Notes under the pieces: generated by a model
Database searches by the model: none
What the model saw: only the letters and a program-made list of their open reading frames with translations
What the model was told of the DNA's origin: nothing
Program-made: the position numbers and the translations under genes
Assembly: GCA_947396885.1 (NCBI GenBank)
Contig: OX377206.1
Location: 14,445,466 to 14,509,465 of the forward strand
Reading direction: 5' to 3'
Source of the DNA: Heligmosomoides polygyrus polygyrus
Lineage: Eukaryota; Nematoda; Chromadorea; Rhabditida; Heligmosomidae
Length of the DNA stretch: 64,000 nucleotides
Shown: one piece after another, positions 32,800 through 44,099 of the stretch
Layout: each line of letters begins with the position of its first letter
How positions within the stretch are numbered: the first letter of the stretch is position 1

Positions 32800-35700
32800 T
32801 TATTGACAAATTAGAAGAGGAAGCCGATTATATTTATGGTTTACTGCTGCATTTCAAACGTGAACCTTTATACAAGGTAGAAGCAGTGAGCACTGTGCAC
32901 ATTGCATAGTATTGTTCATTTCATGCACTTAACGAGCAAATGTGACAGGAAGACGAAAATACTGGATATGACAGAGTAAAACAGACAACAATATGAGACA
33001 AGAGCTTTCTAAAAGTAAGATCACAAGAATTGGACGTATAGAGACTGGTCAATTGTAATGAGTATGAAAAATGGATTTGGAAGATGTTTTGTTCAACCTT
33101 TGCTGTTCAGAACCCGCCCTATAAATAAGGGCATTTGTCGGTAAAGGCCGCCACAGACTTCTGCGGCGCCGCTGCCCTATGCTTAACCATAGGGCAGAGA
33201 CGCAGAGCTCGCCTCCAGCGGCGCCGCTGAGCGGCGCCGCAGAAGTCAGTGGCGGCCTTAACACTAACATACGCGCACACCTCTGGTGCTTAAAACCTGC
33301 AGGACAAGAGTTACTGGAGATCTAAACAAAGCCTTTAATGATTTTATGCATCGCTAGAGGATCACTGGATTTCCTTTGACCGCTAGGCTGTTTAGGGGAA
33401 ACAGTTGGTTTCTCACTGCACCACAATTGATGATAGGTCAGCCAGCCCATAGCAGTCGCTTTGATTTTAAGCCCACTAGTGAAGCCATTTTAGACTGCTT
33501 CCAAAGCGTTAATAATCCAATTCTTCCTGGGATGAAAACACCGACACAAACACATAGTTGCAACAGTATGTTTTACAATTGAAGCATAGTAATTTCGGTG
33601 AACAGCATATGAATAGAACATAGAAGCAACACCAATGCCACACTGAAATGAAGTCCCTTGCCCTAGTTCTGGCCCTGACCATGCTTTAAGTTAAACCACT
33701 TTGGAAGTGCCCGATAACTGTCCGATTCCTAAGTTGGCACTACCTATGAGACTTTCCCCTAGTAAGTACTCATCCGCCCAGACGGGAAGACCCGTTCAAT
33801 TGACGTAGCAAGCAGCAATAGTGGATTGATGCGAACCCTAAGCAACTGCTTGGTCAGCTTCTTGAGGGCATAGGTGCCCTAAGAATTCTCCCAAAACTAT
33901 TCGTTCAAATTTTACATAACAACGATCGAAAATTTAGTCGGTTTGTGAGTCTGTGCAGCTGAACACGAAAAAACGAAACGTTCATAGACACGAAAAAATA
34001 AATGATCGTTAAGCCCTAGAGATATTAGTGCACGGAGCAACAGCACAGCTACGGCTCAACATTAACTGTCAAAGAGAGCGAGGTTCACCAGTAAGTGACT
34101 TCGGTTTCTTCGCCACACTGGCCATTCAATTAACTCTTTGGAAAACGAGGAATTCGTGTAAGGACATGTCCGACTAGGCGACCTGGTGCACACTGCCAGG
34201 GCAGAGGTGTTCGTTCCCGGTGACGAATCCACGGCGAAGCAAATAACACGGCCGGTCTGGAAGACTTGCATGAGGTCACGATGAGTGATGAACATCAGCA
34301 CTATCTCAAAATAACGGCTATGATGGCTAACTCCAGGTGGACGAAGCAGTCGATAAGTGAGGCAGTGAAGGTACAATTTCAACTGGGAAGGTAGCAGTTT
34401 ACAAGGGAATCTTCCAACCTGCTGAATTCTTGTAGCAGCCGAGCTTTCTTCATCTTCTGTATCGTTGCTGGTGCCGCTTCCCAGAATCACTCAACCGCCC
34501 GACGCCGGTTCTAAGTGTATCTCCACTTATTAGACAGCATAAGCACACCAAAGTAGTACATATAAAGGGTTTGGCCAACCGGCTGCAAGGGAGGCAGCAG
34601 CCACTCAAGGCACCGACTACACAAGCTACTTCACTTCATGTACCGTATAACATTAACGACCGATTCCGTTTGGGCTCCCTCATGGGACCGCAAAATTTTA
34701 CCCAACCCAGCTGGGCAAATGTGCGATGGACACTCTGAGAATTTCCAAAAACAGAAGTAAGGGAGCATCAGTAAAATTGTCTCACCATGTATAGTTACGA
34801 AGATTGCCGAGCACCAACAATACACCCGTGCTCGGCTGGCTCCATTTCACTGGTCCTTGCACTTCGATCTGAAATGAGTACCTAGCTTCTAGGGAAACGG
34901 AAACAGCAGATGAAAGGATTTCTCACCATTCGGCTGATGGAAAAGCCAGCAAAAATCTCGTCCCTTTCGGAAATATTTCTGAAATCAGCTCAGCTTTCCA
35001 CTCCGTATCAAACGCAATCATAGGTACCCTGACGAAGTATAGTGTTAGGTGTTCATCTAATATTTCCAGAAACTTCTTGCATTAAGTCAAGGGCCCTTTA
35101 TGGCCATAGAGAAAACAATATTGAAAATGGCGAATGAAGAAAAATTAGGTAAATGCCAGCTGCGTGTGGTTAAACAGATAGAATTTAGGCTAGAGTTACT
35201 TTATTCAAGAAACTATGATGGAGAGCTAGTACGGCAAGCCTCCAAAAAGCTTTAGTTGCTAGATAATTGTGCTCTAAATAACCTGATAGGTGATCAGGTA
35301 CTTTACTATTCAGGACGCATTGAAGTCCCTTTCCCTAGATCAAAAAAAGTCGAGCCAGAAAAGGATTTCAAATTTATGCCGCTCATCTCCTATTCAATAA
35401 TTTCTTTTCAATATACTATCGGCTTACTGACATCCGTTTTCCTTCAGAAATAAAGCGCGTGGCGCACTCCAAAAGTGTGATTGACAGCGTGACTGCTCTA
35501 CAGAGGTCTTTCCTTTTAAGCTGAACTCATACCGAGCGCATCCAGAAGAAGATATCTCCAAATCCTTCCGGTATGACCGGTAACGCGTACGGTTGCGTGT
35601 AGTAGTTCACATGGTGCCCTATAGATTGCAAAATATGAGCGGATACCACTACTTCGAAGAAGTACCGTAGCGCGCTCACTTACTTGGCAATCGTTTTCTG

Positions 35701-36250
35701 AGACACCAACAACGCAGAGGTGTACTTCTAACACATACACAGCTCTCTGCAAACGCTTCCATTAGGACAAGGCCGAAGGACACTATCGTCGACATCTAAA
35801 GCAATTCATGAACATAGAAGAGCACCCACTTGGTTGTAGTCCACGTTGTATTTACAGCACTAAAACCGGAAAAAGGATGAAACATATGCGCCCCGAATAG
35901 CAATCAATATCGCTACCAAATCGATATGAAACGACTGCCATATCCGGTGAAATTATGAGCACACGCTTACACAACATGACCTAAGCTTCATCAAGAAATT
36001 TCTACCGAGAATAAATTGAGCTGCTCACCTTATCACACAACATGCCAGCATAACCAGATGAGGACCTATACGGAGTGCTTGGAAGAATCTAGTGCATCAC
36101 AGAGTGACACCACGTGACACGTCTCCGGGACGCAGTCACTGGTATTGTGACACATCGCTGACGCATAGGGACCAGGTTTATCAGAACAAACGTTGACCCA
36201 ACAGAGTTAATCAGTAGAAAAACGCTGAAAATGAACTCACTGCAGAACGA
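32800..36250 (-). pseudogene. Decayed EGF-like exon cluster, copy C
   Basis: Direct copy of 23800-26480, with extra sequence at 33080-33960. 35684-35795 reads VDDSVLRPCPNGSVCRELC on the minus strand, then stops. It has acceptor TTTAG and donor GTAAGT. 36029-36188 reads SAMCHNTSDCVPETCH and, shifted, GYAGMLCDK; its acceptor AG is mutated. 34480-34500 reads ILGSGTSNDTEDE. The best EGF-like motif here is PCPNGSVC. Decay differs in detail from copy A. Confidence 0.5.
33145..33258. mobile_element. Palindromic MITE with TAA target duplication (114 bp)
   Basis: AGGCCGCCACAGACTTCTGC to its inverse GCAGAAGTCAGTGGCGGCCT, with intact TAA on both sides (33142-33144 and 33259-33261). Almost entirely self-complementary. 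Related by its ends and its GGGCAGAGACGCAGAGCTCG core to the nested MITE at 14333. Confidence 0.8.
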
Positions 36251-37600
36251 AAGGTACTAAGGTAGCCATAGCGTACTGCGTGGCGCAGTGAAGGCGTATC
36301 CGAAAAGTAACAGCTCGGTCTAGAACCGCTGAAAACCACATAGGTGACAGCTCTGTGGAGGATGTAAACAAATGAGGAACTGTAAATTGGATCAGAAATA
36401 TTATGGTTTAGTCATGACACTATCAATTGTACAATATGCGCCGTGCCCTCGAAACTAACCGTACACATTACGTTTACAAGGTAATCTACAATCATCATTA
36501 CCGTTGTTACTACATGGGTTTGTCCTTTTGAATGAACCAGGTCGATCGATGACCTATAAAATTCATCGACCGACAACCGAAACGATAAGCGGCCGTATGC
36601 TAGCTGACTATTTTGGTTAGCCGCAACTTGACGGATATGGCTACGACAAACCACGACGAAGATCATGGCTTAATCCTTTTCACTGCTGCAATGAAGTACA
36701 CAAGGAGGTCCACTTGTGTGCATTTGTGTAAAATTAACCACTCCGCTCCTGATTTTAGGATCCCTCTGCTAAACCTAGTTTGCGACATCTATGCAGTACG
36801 TAAAAAAAGTTACGGCTAGCTGTGTTAAAGGAAACTGCTGCGGTCATTTATCTCATATTGAGTTGAACAGCAACGTGAAAACATACCTTGCAACTGACAA
36901 TGCTTCAAAAATGTAATCCACTCGCCCAGGACAAGAATAAAGAGTGCAATATCCACCTAAAGTAAAGCTATTATATTTAAAGCAAGTACTCATGTGCAAC
37001 ATCCAAGGAGAACCAGAACAACTCACTGAACGTTCTATAAACAGGACACACTTGAAAAGAGGAAACCTTTTTGCACTTTCTTACATCCATAGGTGCAAGT
37101 TCGGTGAACTTCTCGTAAAAATCCGCGTTTTCCAATACGTCATCTGGTGCAAAGCATCCTACCATGATACGGTTCGTTACTGGAACGACTTAACACTCTC
37201 AGCTACACGCAATGCCAGTAATCTGATTCTTTATGAGCTTCTGTACATGTTCTGCCATGCTCCTCATTAGTATGAAAACCATTGGCATCGATTAAGCAGT
37301 GCAAAAGATCGATATCTCTTGTCCCACGCTTCTGCACAATTCCGCCTAAAAAGGCACTTAAAAGAACTAAAAACCTACCTCTAACGCGATTTGAGCTCCA
37401 CAATTCTCGCGCTGGCGAAATGCCAGACAGCTGCAAAGAAAATTCCGCTCTATCAAAGATCACCTTGCACCGTTGAGACAAGCTGCTGTAAAGCACGCAT
37501 CCTTGACTGAAAACCACAGTTGAAATTCCGAACACCATTGAACTAAATACCGTCTCACCATCAAGACTCACATTGACCCCGTGAAACAATCTGGCCTATG
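36250..37600 (-). pseudogene. Decayed exon-like units continuing copy C
   Basis: Aligns with 44820-45870. Minus strand: 37464-37506 reads KDACFTAACLNGA after the acceptor GGTTTTCAG, an EGF-type start (C-x4-C-x-N-G). Its counterpart ending at 45856 reads EGPCLTETCCDV. 37030-37165 reads DDVLENADFYEKFTELAP and runs open to a GTGAG donor, while the counterpart at 45.4 kb is frameshifted. Either a gene with one better copy or a pseudogene pair. Confidence 0.4.
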
Positions 37601-37648
37601 GATAAGCGCACATTTAGCTAACGCCTCCGATCCACGTACATGTACCGT

Positions 37649-39000
37649 CTATTTAGACAAGGTGTCTTCGCGAAAGAAGAGGACAATTCTGAAAGTAGCC
37701 GTAATTATCGTTCCACTTAACGGCGTCGGAACCCGTAAGAAAGAAATACCGATTTCATTGACCGAGTGAGCAACGACCATGAATCCAACAACCACCACGA
37801 TGCACGATGCAACTGACAGAGTTCGCAGGCGGAAACGAGGTTTGTCCTTTCTCGGGCGTCTATGTCCTCTTAACCGATAATGGCTTCTTAAGCGACAGGA
37901 GCGACAGGAAGGACATATCATACAGGCGTCGTCAGATGGTCGGGCAACTAGTACCTGGTGAGCAGCTAGTTGATTTGCAGCAGTTTTGCTTTCTTCCACA
38001 ACGAATTTCCCTTTATTCGCTGTTGACGGTCCTTTTTTACAACGCGTGTGTTCCCTTTAGTAACGGCGTAAACAAATGGAGCTGGAGCACGACCGACGAG
38101 TAGAAAACGTAACGACGCTCCTCCTTCTTTGAACCCAGCAGAGAAAAGTAGACGGTTCCTGCTGGGCGACGCTCCCGTCTCCTAGGTGTGTGTTGAGGAG
38201 GATCGCTCCTCCTTGTTGAACAAGTCATCGAAATAGTTGTAGATAACTTCGTAGTCGCCATCTCCAACGGCGATTGTTGGAGAGGGAGACTATGAAGCTA
38301 TTTACAACTACTCTTCTATCTTGCTTTACTGGACTATGGGAGTCCAGAAGAGAAACATAAGGCGCATGTAGACTCCGCAGCGAGGTGCGGCAGCCACGCT
38401 AAGGCTTTTGGTATACTCCCCCTTCGCGCCGGCAATGGGTCGCGGCGCGGCGGGAGCTGGCCTCCGCCCACATACGTGTGCCAGCTGCCAGCCGTGACCT
38501 CTTCCAGGCGGGCGGCGCTCCCGTCTCCTAGGTGTGTGCTGAGGAGGATCGTTCCCTTGTTGAACAAATCGTCGAAGTAGTTGTAAATATCGTCATAGTC
38601 CCCATGTTTAACGACGACATCGATATTAAACGGCGATGGTTAGAGTCCAGGAAAAATAGATAGACCGGCTCCTGGCGGACAGCTCTCTTCTCCTAGGCGT
38701 CTGATGAGGACATCCTTCCTCCTTGTTGGAATCGAGGAAAGACAGGAATACTTCCTCGTGGCGCAGAGCGATTTCTAGACGTGTGTTGAGGAGCTGCTCC
38801 TTCCTTGAATCCCGGCTACATACGGAGACCATCTCGACGAGTGCAGCCGGATGCTTCGCGGTAGATCCATATTCGACCGTGTTCTCTTGTCCTTCATACA
38901 GGGTACAAGCCGTTGTAGCTCCGCTCTCCAAGGGGTGCGCTGCCGTCAGGTTGACCAAGGAAGTTACCACCGGTCGGCGCAGTAGTTCTCCTCGATTTGA
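37649..39000 (-). pseudogene. GC-rich remnant with internal coding repeats
   Basis: Four imperfect repeats lie on the minus strand. In one frame they read QLLNTRLEIALRHEEVFLSF, then LLSTHLGDGSAARLEE and LLNTHLGDGSVAQQEP. The units lie near 38760, 38680, 38540 and 38190, and they look like duplicated helical segments. Downstream, 37649-37999 reads a Cys-rich, Arg-rich stretch followed by TLSVASCIVVVVGFMVVAH, a hydrophobic segment long enough to span a membrane. Frameshifts and stops interrupt the whole. It may be a remnant of an LTR (BEL/Pao-type) retrotransposon, but I see no protease, reverse transcriptase or integrase motif and no LTRs, so that is a guess. Confidence 0.3.
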
Positions 39001-39054
39001 ACCCTGTCAGTATGGCCTGCGACCTTCCGTCCGCCGCTTTGGCAGATTCCTGAA

Positions 39055-39455
39055 ATAAAGCTTCTTTCCACTGGGCTAGAATTTCTGGCAGAGCTGATTA
39101 GGTGTACCACAATCGCTCCTACAGTGTTACCACTAAGCATAATGTTCAGTTGTCGCCAAGAAGAAGGACAAGGCGAAGGTTCTTAAATGAACAAGCACAC
39201 TGTGCATACCATTGTGGGACGTCATCAATAGAGCACTTCAAATGTCAACGGCAGTCAATTCGAGCTTTACTATTGTGATATTCATGTAAGAAGGCTCCAA
39301 GCTTTCCAGCAGTGAATAATATTGATGGAGAAAATCAACGAAAGAAGACTAACAGAGGTATATACAGGGAAAAAAGTCAAGCTCTGTTCCTTACAAACGT
39401 CGATGTTCGCACATGCTCTGAGAATGGGCATTTTGAGTTTTTGTGCATTAATTCT
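39055..39455. other. No gene recognised
   Basis: AT-rich sequence between the internally repeated remnant and the candidate exon at 39.5 kb. Nothing recognisable. Confidence 0.45.
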
Positions 39456-39458
39456 GTT

Positions 39459-39752
39459 TTATAATCTTGTATTTACAATTAATTCATTCTTCTGAATCGA
39501 TTCCATTTTTGGCTCATCTTCAATTTTAGGTACGAGAGCTGCTAAGATGACGATTGTGCCGGCGAAGTAGATTTGCAAGGGAGCGTTGCGAATCCAAGCT
39601 TGTATAGCGATCTTTTTTCGATTGGGCATCCACATGCAATACGGATTGCGAGAGAAAAATCCCAAACCGCGCCGCGTTTGTTTCGGTACGAGAAAATGCC
39701 CGCAGTCAGGGGAAAAAATGTCTGCGACTCCTGAGCGGTTGCGTGATCAAAC
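39459..39752 (-). CDS. Candidate terminal exon, small membrane protein, unknown
   Basis: The minus-strand frame runs from after a TGA at about 39756 to a TAA. It reads IFSPDCGHFLVPK, GLGFFSRNPYCMWMP, NRKKIAIQAWIRNAPLQ, IYFAGTIVILAALVPKIED and a charged tail MESIQKNELIVNTRL. The IYFAGTIVILAALV stretch is a likely membrane segment near the C terminus. Amino-acid composition and the charged tail look protein-like. Two possible acceptors (ACCGCTCAG and GTCGCAG) are weak by nematode standards, and a second frame over the same bases is also open. I do not recognise the family. Confidence 0.3.
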
Positions 39753-40369
39753 TCGCTTGACAAAACAAATAGTAGTCACATGAACAACGATACGGTACCC
39801 ACTCATTCCGTCGTGGACAGGGTCTGTGAAGGACTCGGCAACTAGAGCTGTGGGAATATCTCATCCGCATTCTCGAAAATAGCAATGCGGTTATTTTTAT
39901 CACATAAAGTGCACGAGATGTCGTGCAAAGCCCACCAGCAAAGCTTAGCTCTTCTCAAAAAAGGTGCACATCTATTGCTATATTTTCACTTGATTGGATG
40001 ATTGAGGGCAGTGCGCATTGTGTCAATGTGGCGTTGTTATAATGCATTTTAGTTAAGAGGGACTTAATTCATAACAGATCCTCTTCGTGGTCATTACTGT
40101 CAGCACAAGAGCTCCGCTAAACTTCTATGATACGCAATGTAGCTAAGAATCGTTCCTAGGGAGCGATACACCTACATCTACAACAATCTCTGCTCGAATG
40201 CAATTAGTACAAGCCCTTGGTAAACCAGAATACCGTGAGAGAGTAAAAATTGCATGCACCGTCCATTAAAAATATCGTTACTGTCGCAACGTACAAGCAG
40301 TAGATCACAGGAGTGTTCATAGTTCTCAATGGAAGCGATTGAGTCACTCGCGTAAAGGATACGAATCGA

Positions 40370-40657
40370 TTAATGATGGCCGATCGCCAGGCAAAGGGCG
40401 GTAAGTATTGTTCGGACGGGAATCAGATGCTCCAATCGCTTCGGACGCGGACCATAATCAGGCCTGTGTTTGCTATTCATAATTTTAGGAGTTCTGTTAC
40501 ACGCTAAGATGATGCTCGAGAAGCTATTCACTTTCGTCGGGTAGGTAGCAATATCCAAATCTTTGGACCAATTCTGCCTTCGAAAACGTCTACGTTTGTC
40601 TTGTGCGTCGAAATGGTACATCACGCAACCTCGTAGGTGCAAAGACACACAGGGCAT
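40370..40657 (-). CDS. Candidate ORF after a splice-acceptor-like site, unknown
   Basis: The minus strand reads GACTTTCTTAG directly before ATG, as at nematode trans-splice or acceptor sites. The frame then runs 95 codons to TAA: MPCVSLHLRGCVMYHFDAQ, LDIATYPTKVNSFSSIIL, HLIPVRTILTALCLAIGHH. Basic in the middle, hydrophobic at the C terminus. No known domain. It competes with a plus-strand two-exon model over the same bases (40378-40541): ATGGCCGATCGCCAG, donor GTAAGTATTG, acceptor ATTTTAG, then VLLHAKMMLEKLFTFVG. At most one is real. Confidence 0.25.
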   Translation of the reverse strand: MPCVSLHLRGCVMYHFDAQDKRRRFRRQNWSKDLDIATYPTKVNSFSSIILACNRTPKIMNSKHRPDYGPRPKRLEHLIPVRTILTALCLAIGHH

Positions 40658-41396
40658 CTAAGAAAGTCCGAGATTTTGCCCCAGTTTGTTACGCACCTGC
40701 GCCCAGGCTGTTGATCGCATGCGGTTGCAACGGCAGTTCAATTGGTCACCTCGCCCGGTCACATACCCCTTAAAGATTATTAAATATCAGTCATAAAACT
40801 ATTTCAAAAAATAACCATAGTCGGCTCACCTGCTTGGAGAAATTATTATTTCCAGAGGCACCAACAACGCAAGTGCACTAGTAATCCATACACAGGCCTT
40901 CGGAAACACCTTTTTTTGGACATGGTGGAGGCTTCCAATGTCAATACCTAAAGCACATGCCGGAGCTTATCTTGCATATGCAGTCACCGAATATCAATCA
41001 ATGGCGCCTGAAGATCGATATGGCGCAAGAGGTATGTCAGTTGGAAACATAAGCATGTTCGTATACAACAGCACCTTTTTTTTTAGAAAATTTCCCACCC
41101 ACTGAATGGCTCGAGCAGCTTGTCTTCACAGTGTAAGTGTGCACGTACAAGCACTGCCTGGTAACAAATAGTGGCGTTTATCACTGAGTGAAACATTCCA
41201 TTAACACATTTGTTCATATAACCACATGAGTCCACACATGAAACAACCAGATCCACTGTGTTAGAAGTCACCGTGCCAATGAAGTGTTCATGGGTACTAT
41301 TTAAAACAGGAGTGGATAGCTGTACACATCATTACGAGGGTATATCCACACAAGAGTGCACTCCGGCTCCTCACAACGATCGACTGACAACACTAA

Positions 41397-41556
41397 GGCC
41401 TAAGGTACATTCTCGCGGGAGCATCCGCGGAACGTCCGCGGACCAATGGTGCACGGCGGAGGCGGGCGTGTCGTGGCGCGGCGATTGGCCAGGTGAGGAG
41501 TCTCGGCGCGATTCCCGCCCTTCCGCGGATGCTCCCGCGGGAGTATAACTCAGGCC
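41397..41556. mobile_element. Foldback MITE with TAA target duplication
   Basis: GGCCTAAGGTACATTCTCGC ... GGGAGTATAACTCAGGCC, with the inner stem GCGGGAGCATCCGCGGAA pairing with TTCCGCGGATGCTCCCGC. TAA at 41394-41396 and 41557-41559. GC-rich, noncoding. Confidence 0.7.
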
Positions 41557-41729
41557 TAAGGCATATTCCCGCGGGAGTGTACATGGACGGGCACGAATCG
41601 TGCCGGGACCCTACACCTGGCCACTTGTCGCCGCGGACGTGTTGCACACTGCGAAAAGAGGCCAGGTGTAGGGTCCAAGCACGAGTCGTGTCCGTCCGCG
41701 GACTCTCCCACGCGAGTACACCTTAGGCT
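41553..41729. mobile_element. Second foldback MITE abutting the first
   Basis: GGCCTAAGGCATATTCCCGC ... GCGAGTACACCTTAGGCT followed by TAA at 41730-41732. The inner stem pairs GGGACCCTACACCTGGCC with GGCCAGGTGTAGGGTCC, and GGCACGAATCGTGCC is itself a palindrome. The left end overlaps the right end of the neighbouring element and its TAA by a few bases. Confidence 0.65.
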
Positions 41730-42419
41730 TAATCCTAAGATAAGTCAAATGTTACACTCACAAAGCGCCCCGCAATACTCACCACTAAATATATACATGT
41801 TCCGAGGAAGGTGTCCGAGAGCAACAGCCGCCCTTATTCCGACGCGTCACCGACGCACAAGAATCAGGTCTAGCTAAACAAATATAGTAAAAGTAAAGGT
41901 GACAAAAAATCCCTCACAAGGACTCACTGGCTTCTCAAACGGTTTCGATGTGTGGGGTCAAATCTAGACATGTACCGTTTGTGTAAAATATCGGAATGAC
42001 ACAAGGCTCCGCGTTACCAGAGGCGTCGTACTCCGCGTCTGAAATATGAATTTCGAGAGCACACCTGACGACATGAAATACAGCTTTAACAAGGTAAACA
42101 CAACATATGACTATCTAGACCACTTCTCCAAGATGAGGGTACTGACGAGGAAGGTCAACGAAGTGACCGTGAAGATTCACAAAGCGACCTGTTTGTATCT
42201 GTTTATTACATGCACCAAACAGTAAATGTGAGAATAAAACAAGAACATCACAAAGCATCGCAAGAACAGACAACATGAACAACAGCTGGAAGCAAAAAGA
42301 AAGGAATAAAGAACGAAGTGGGTAAACTGGACTCACAGATACTGGTCAACTGTGATGGGATCGACAGATTAGGCCGTTTAGTTCAACCTTTGGTATTCAG
42401 ACCCCAACCTGTGAGTGAA

Positions 42420-42660
42420 GAAGTTTGCCCGCACTGCAGTCTTGACTCCAGGTAGCACTGACTTTCGCGTGGCTGCTCTAGTGTTTAGTGTTTAAGTTGT
42501 GCAGGCCAAAGAAAGCATTACTGGAGATCTCAACCGAGCCTCTGATGATCCTATGAACCATCAACAGGTCGTTCCTCTTTCTTCTGACATACATGGTATC
42601 GTAGGGCGTTATCTGGGAAGCACTGCAGCCGCTTCCAAATTTTCTACGGACCTCTCTGTA
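42420..42660 (+). repeat. Dispersed repeat matching 6090-6250
   Basis: TTTGCCCGCACTGCAGTC, GCAGGCCAAAGAAAGCATTA and ATGAACCATCAACAGGTCG are shared with the left end of the window. Noncoding. Confidence 0.55.
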
Positions 42661-42847
42661 GGTCAAAAATGAAAAACTTTGCGCTTCAGTGCGGGATGAT
42701 AATGCAAAACTGACGCCTGCAATATTCTTATCGTGCTCAGAAAATATACTGCAATAGTTTTGGGGCTTCAGTCATTGGTAGAAGGTGGGATTTGACAAAT
42801 TCCTAATGAAAGCGAAGAGACACATTCACGGGAAGCATCCTCCAGGA

Positions 42848-43050
42848 GCGATCGGGTGGCCGAGTGAATAGCGCGGCGGACTTGCAGGAGAATGACCAAG
42901 GGATCGATCCCTAAGGAATGGTTCGCGCATTGTTAGTAAAGATTTTTGCATTTTTATCAATAAAGAGTACATTTTAGCCTCGGCAAGGTTCAGCGTTCGC
43001 TTTTCGACCACGTTTTGAACCTCTTGCGGGATGTCGACCAAGCTAGCCTT
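42848..43050 (+). repeat. tRNA-Ser/Leu-like SINE
   Basis: GGTGGCCGAGTGAATAGCGC then GGCGGACTTGCAGG is very close to the D arm and anticodon region of a class II tRNA. GGGATCGATCCC stands for the B box. A 130-base body follows: GCATTTTTATCAATAAAG, TTAGCCTCGGCAAGG, CCTCTTGCGGGATGTCGA. The same head and body occur inverted at 43425-43600, so it is a repeat and not a lone tRNA pseudogene. Confidence 0.65.
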
Positions 43051-43424
43051 TGTCGAGTAAAGATACGCCGCTGGCCATTAAACCATGTCTGTCTTGTGGG
43101 CAAATCTTTCATTAGATGCCATCCATGTGATACCTTTGTAATGTTTTCTATGAGTTGGAGAAGTGTGTCTTGTAGTAGCATCGTTTGACCGCTCTTCCGT
43201 ACTCTAGGGGTTGCAAGGGTGGAGAAGCAATTGCACTCTAGAAACGGGAAGGGTGAAAGCAATACTTCCTATTGTGCTCGCAAATCAGGTGAGAGCGACA
43301 AATACTTCCAAAAATAATAGAACACATTACAAAGAGATCGCACTTGGATAGTATCTAACGAGAGCCTCCCCAACAAGACAAGCGTATGTAGTTTAATGAT
43401 CAGCGGCGTGTCTCTAATCGACGA

Positions 43425-43600
43425 AGTCTAGATTGATCAACATCGAGCAAGAGGTGAAAAACGAGATTAAAATGCGAACAGTGCACCCTGCCGAGGCCAA
43501 AATGCATTTTTCATTGATAAAAAGGCAAACATCTCCACAACCACATCTTGATCACTCTCCTGCAAGTCCGCGGCGCTATCCATTCGGTCATCCGCCAAAA
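43425..43600 (-). repeat. tRNA-Ser/Leu-like SINE, inverted copy
   Basis: The minus strand reads GATGACCGAATGGATAGCGC, CGCGGACTTGCAGGAGAGTG, then TTTGCCTTTTTATCAATG, GGCCTCGGCAGGGTGCACTG, CCTCTTGCTCGATGTTGATC. It is the same SINE as 42848, with its B box region damaged. The two copies form an inverted pair about 0.4 kb apart. Confidence 0.6.
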
Positions 43601-44099
43601 CGTTTGCATTTCTGAACACCACAAGAAGGCGTCAGTTTTGCGTTATCAGCCCATACTGAAGCGGTAGTTTTTTTTGTAATTTTTGATCTACCCAGAAGAC
43701 TTAAACTATGGAAATTAATTTTGTACAGCTAGAGATGGGCCACGTGGACCATGGTATACCCATACGATCAGTTCACTATAATCACCAATTTGCCCCAATG
43801 ACGTATGTGGGCTCAGCTCATCCTGTACACGAATGCGGGAAAGTTTCACATGATCTACGACCAGTAATGGCACGTCCAGCCCGTCGTTACCACTGTATAT
43901 CACTGAACTCGTGAACTATCGCTTGAGCTTCTCGTGCATTTACTCGACTTCTACTCGATGCATCGATAAAGCTTGGGTAATTAATTACCGGTATGTATAG
44001 GTTAGAGCCAACGAGTTATTTCACTTCTTTGCTTACCTCTTTCCTTTGTCTGGCTCTCAATTCTACTACCGTTCTCACCGGTTCCGTATAATTGTCAAA

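Larger units (their letters stand above)
40680..42000 (-). pseudogene. Decayed EGF-like exon cluster, copy D, first part
   Basis: 40830-40947 is the counterpart of 25780 and 35684: acceptor CTTTAG, PPCPKKGV, then CTCVVGASG after a stop, donor GTGAGCC. CVVGASG fits C-x2-G-x2-G. 41935-42050 matches the unit before the GTGAGTCC donor (NGTCLDLTPHIE). The two MITEs at 41.4-41.7 kb are inserted between these units. Confidence 0.45.

Noticed and set aside
42848..42925. A functional tRNA-Ser or tRNA-Leu gene
   Set aside because: The variable arm and the T arm do not fold convincingly, and a repeat body follows that recurs with the head in the inverted copy.
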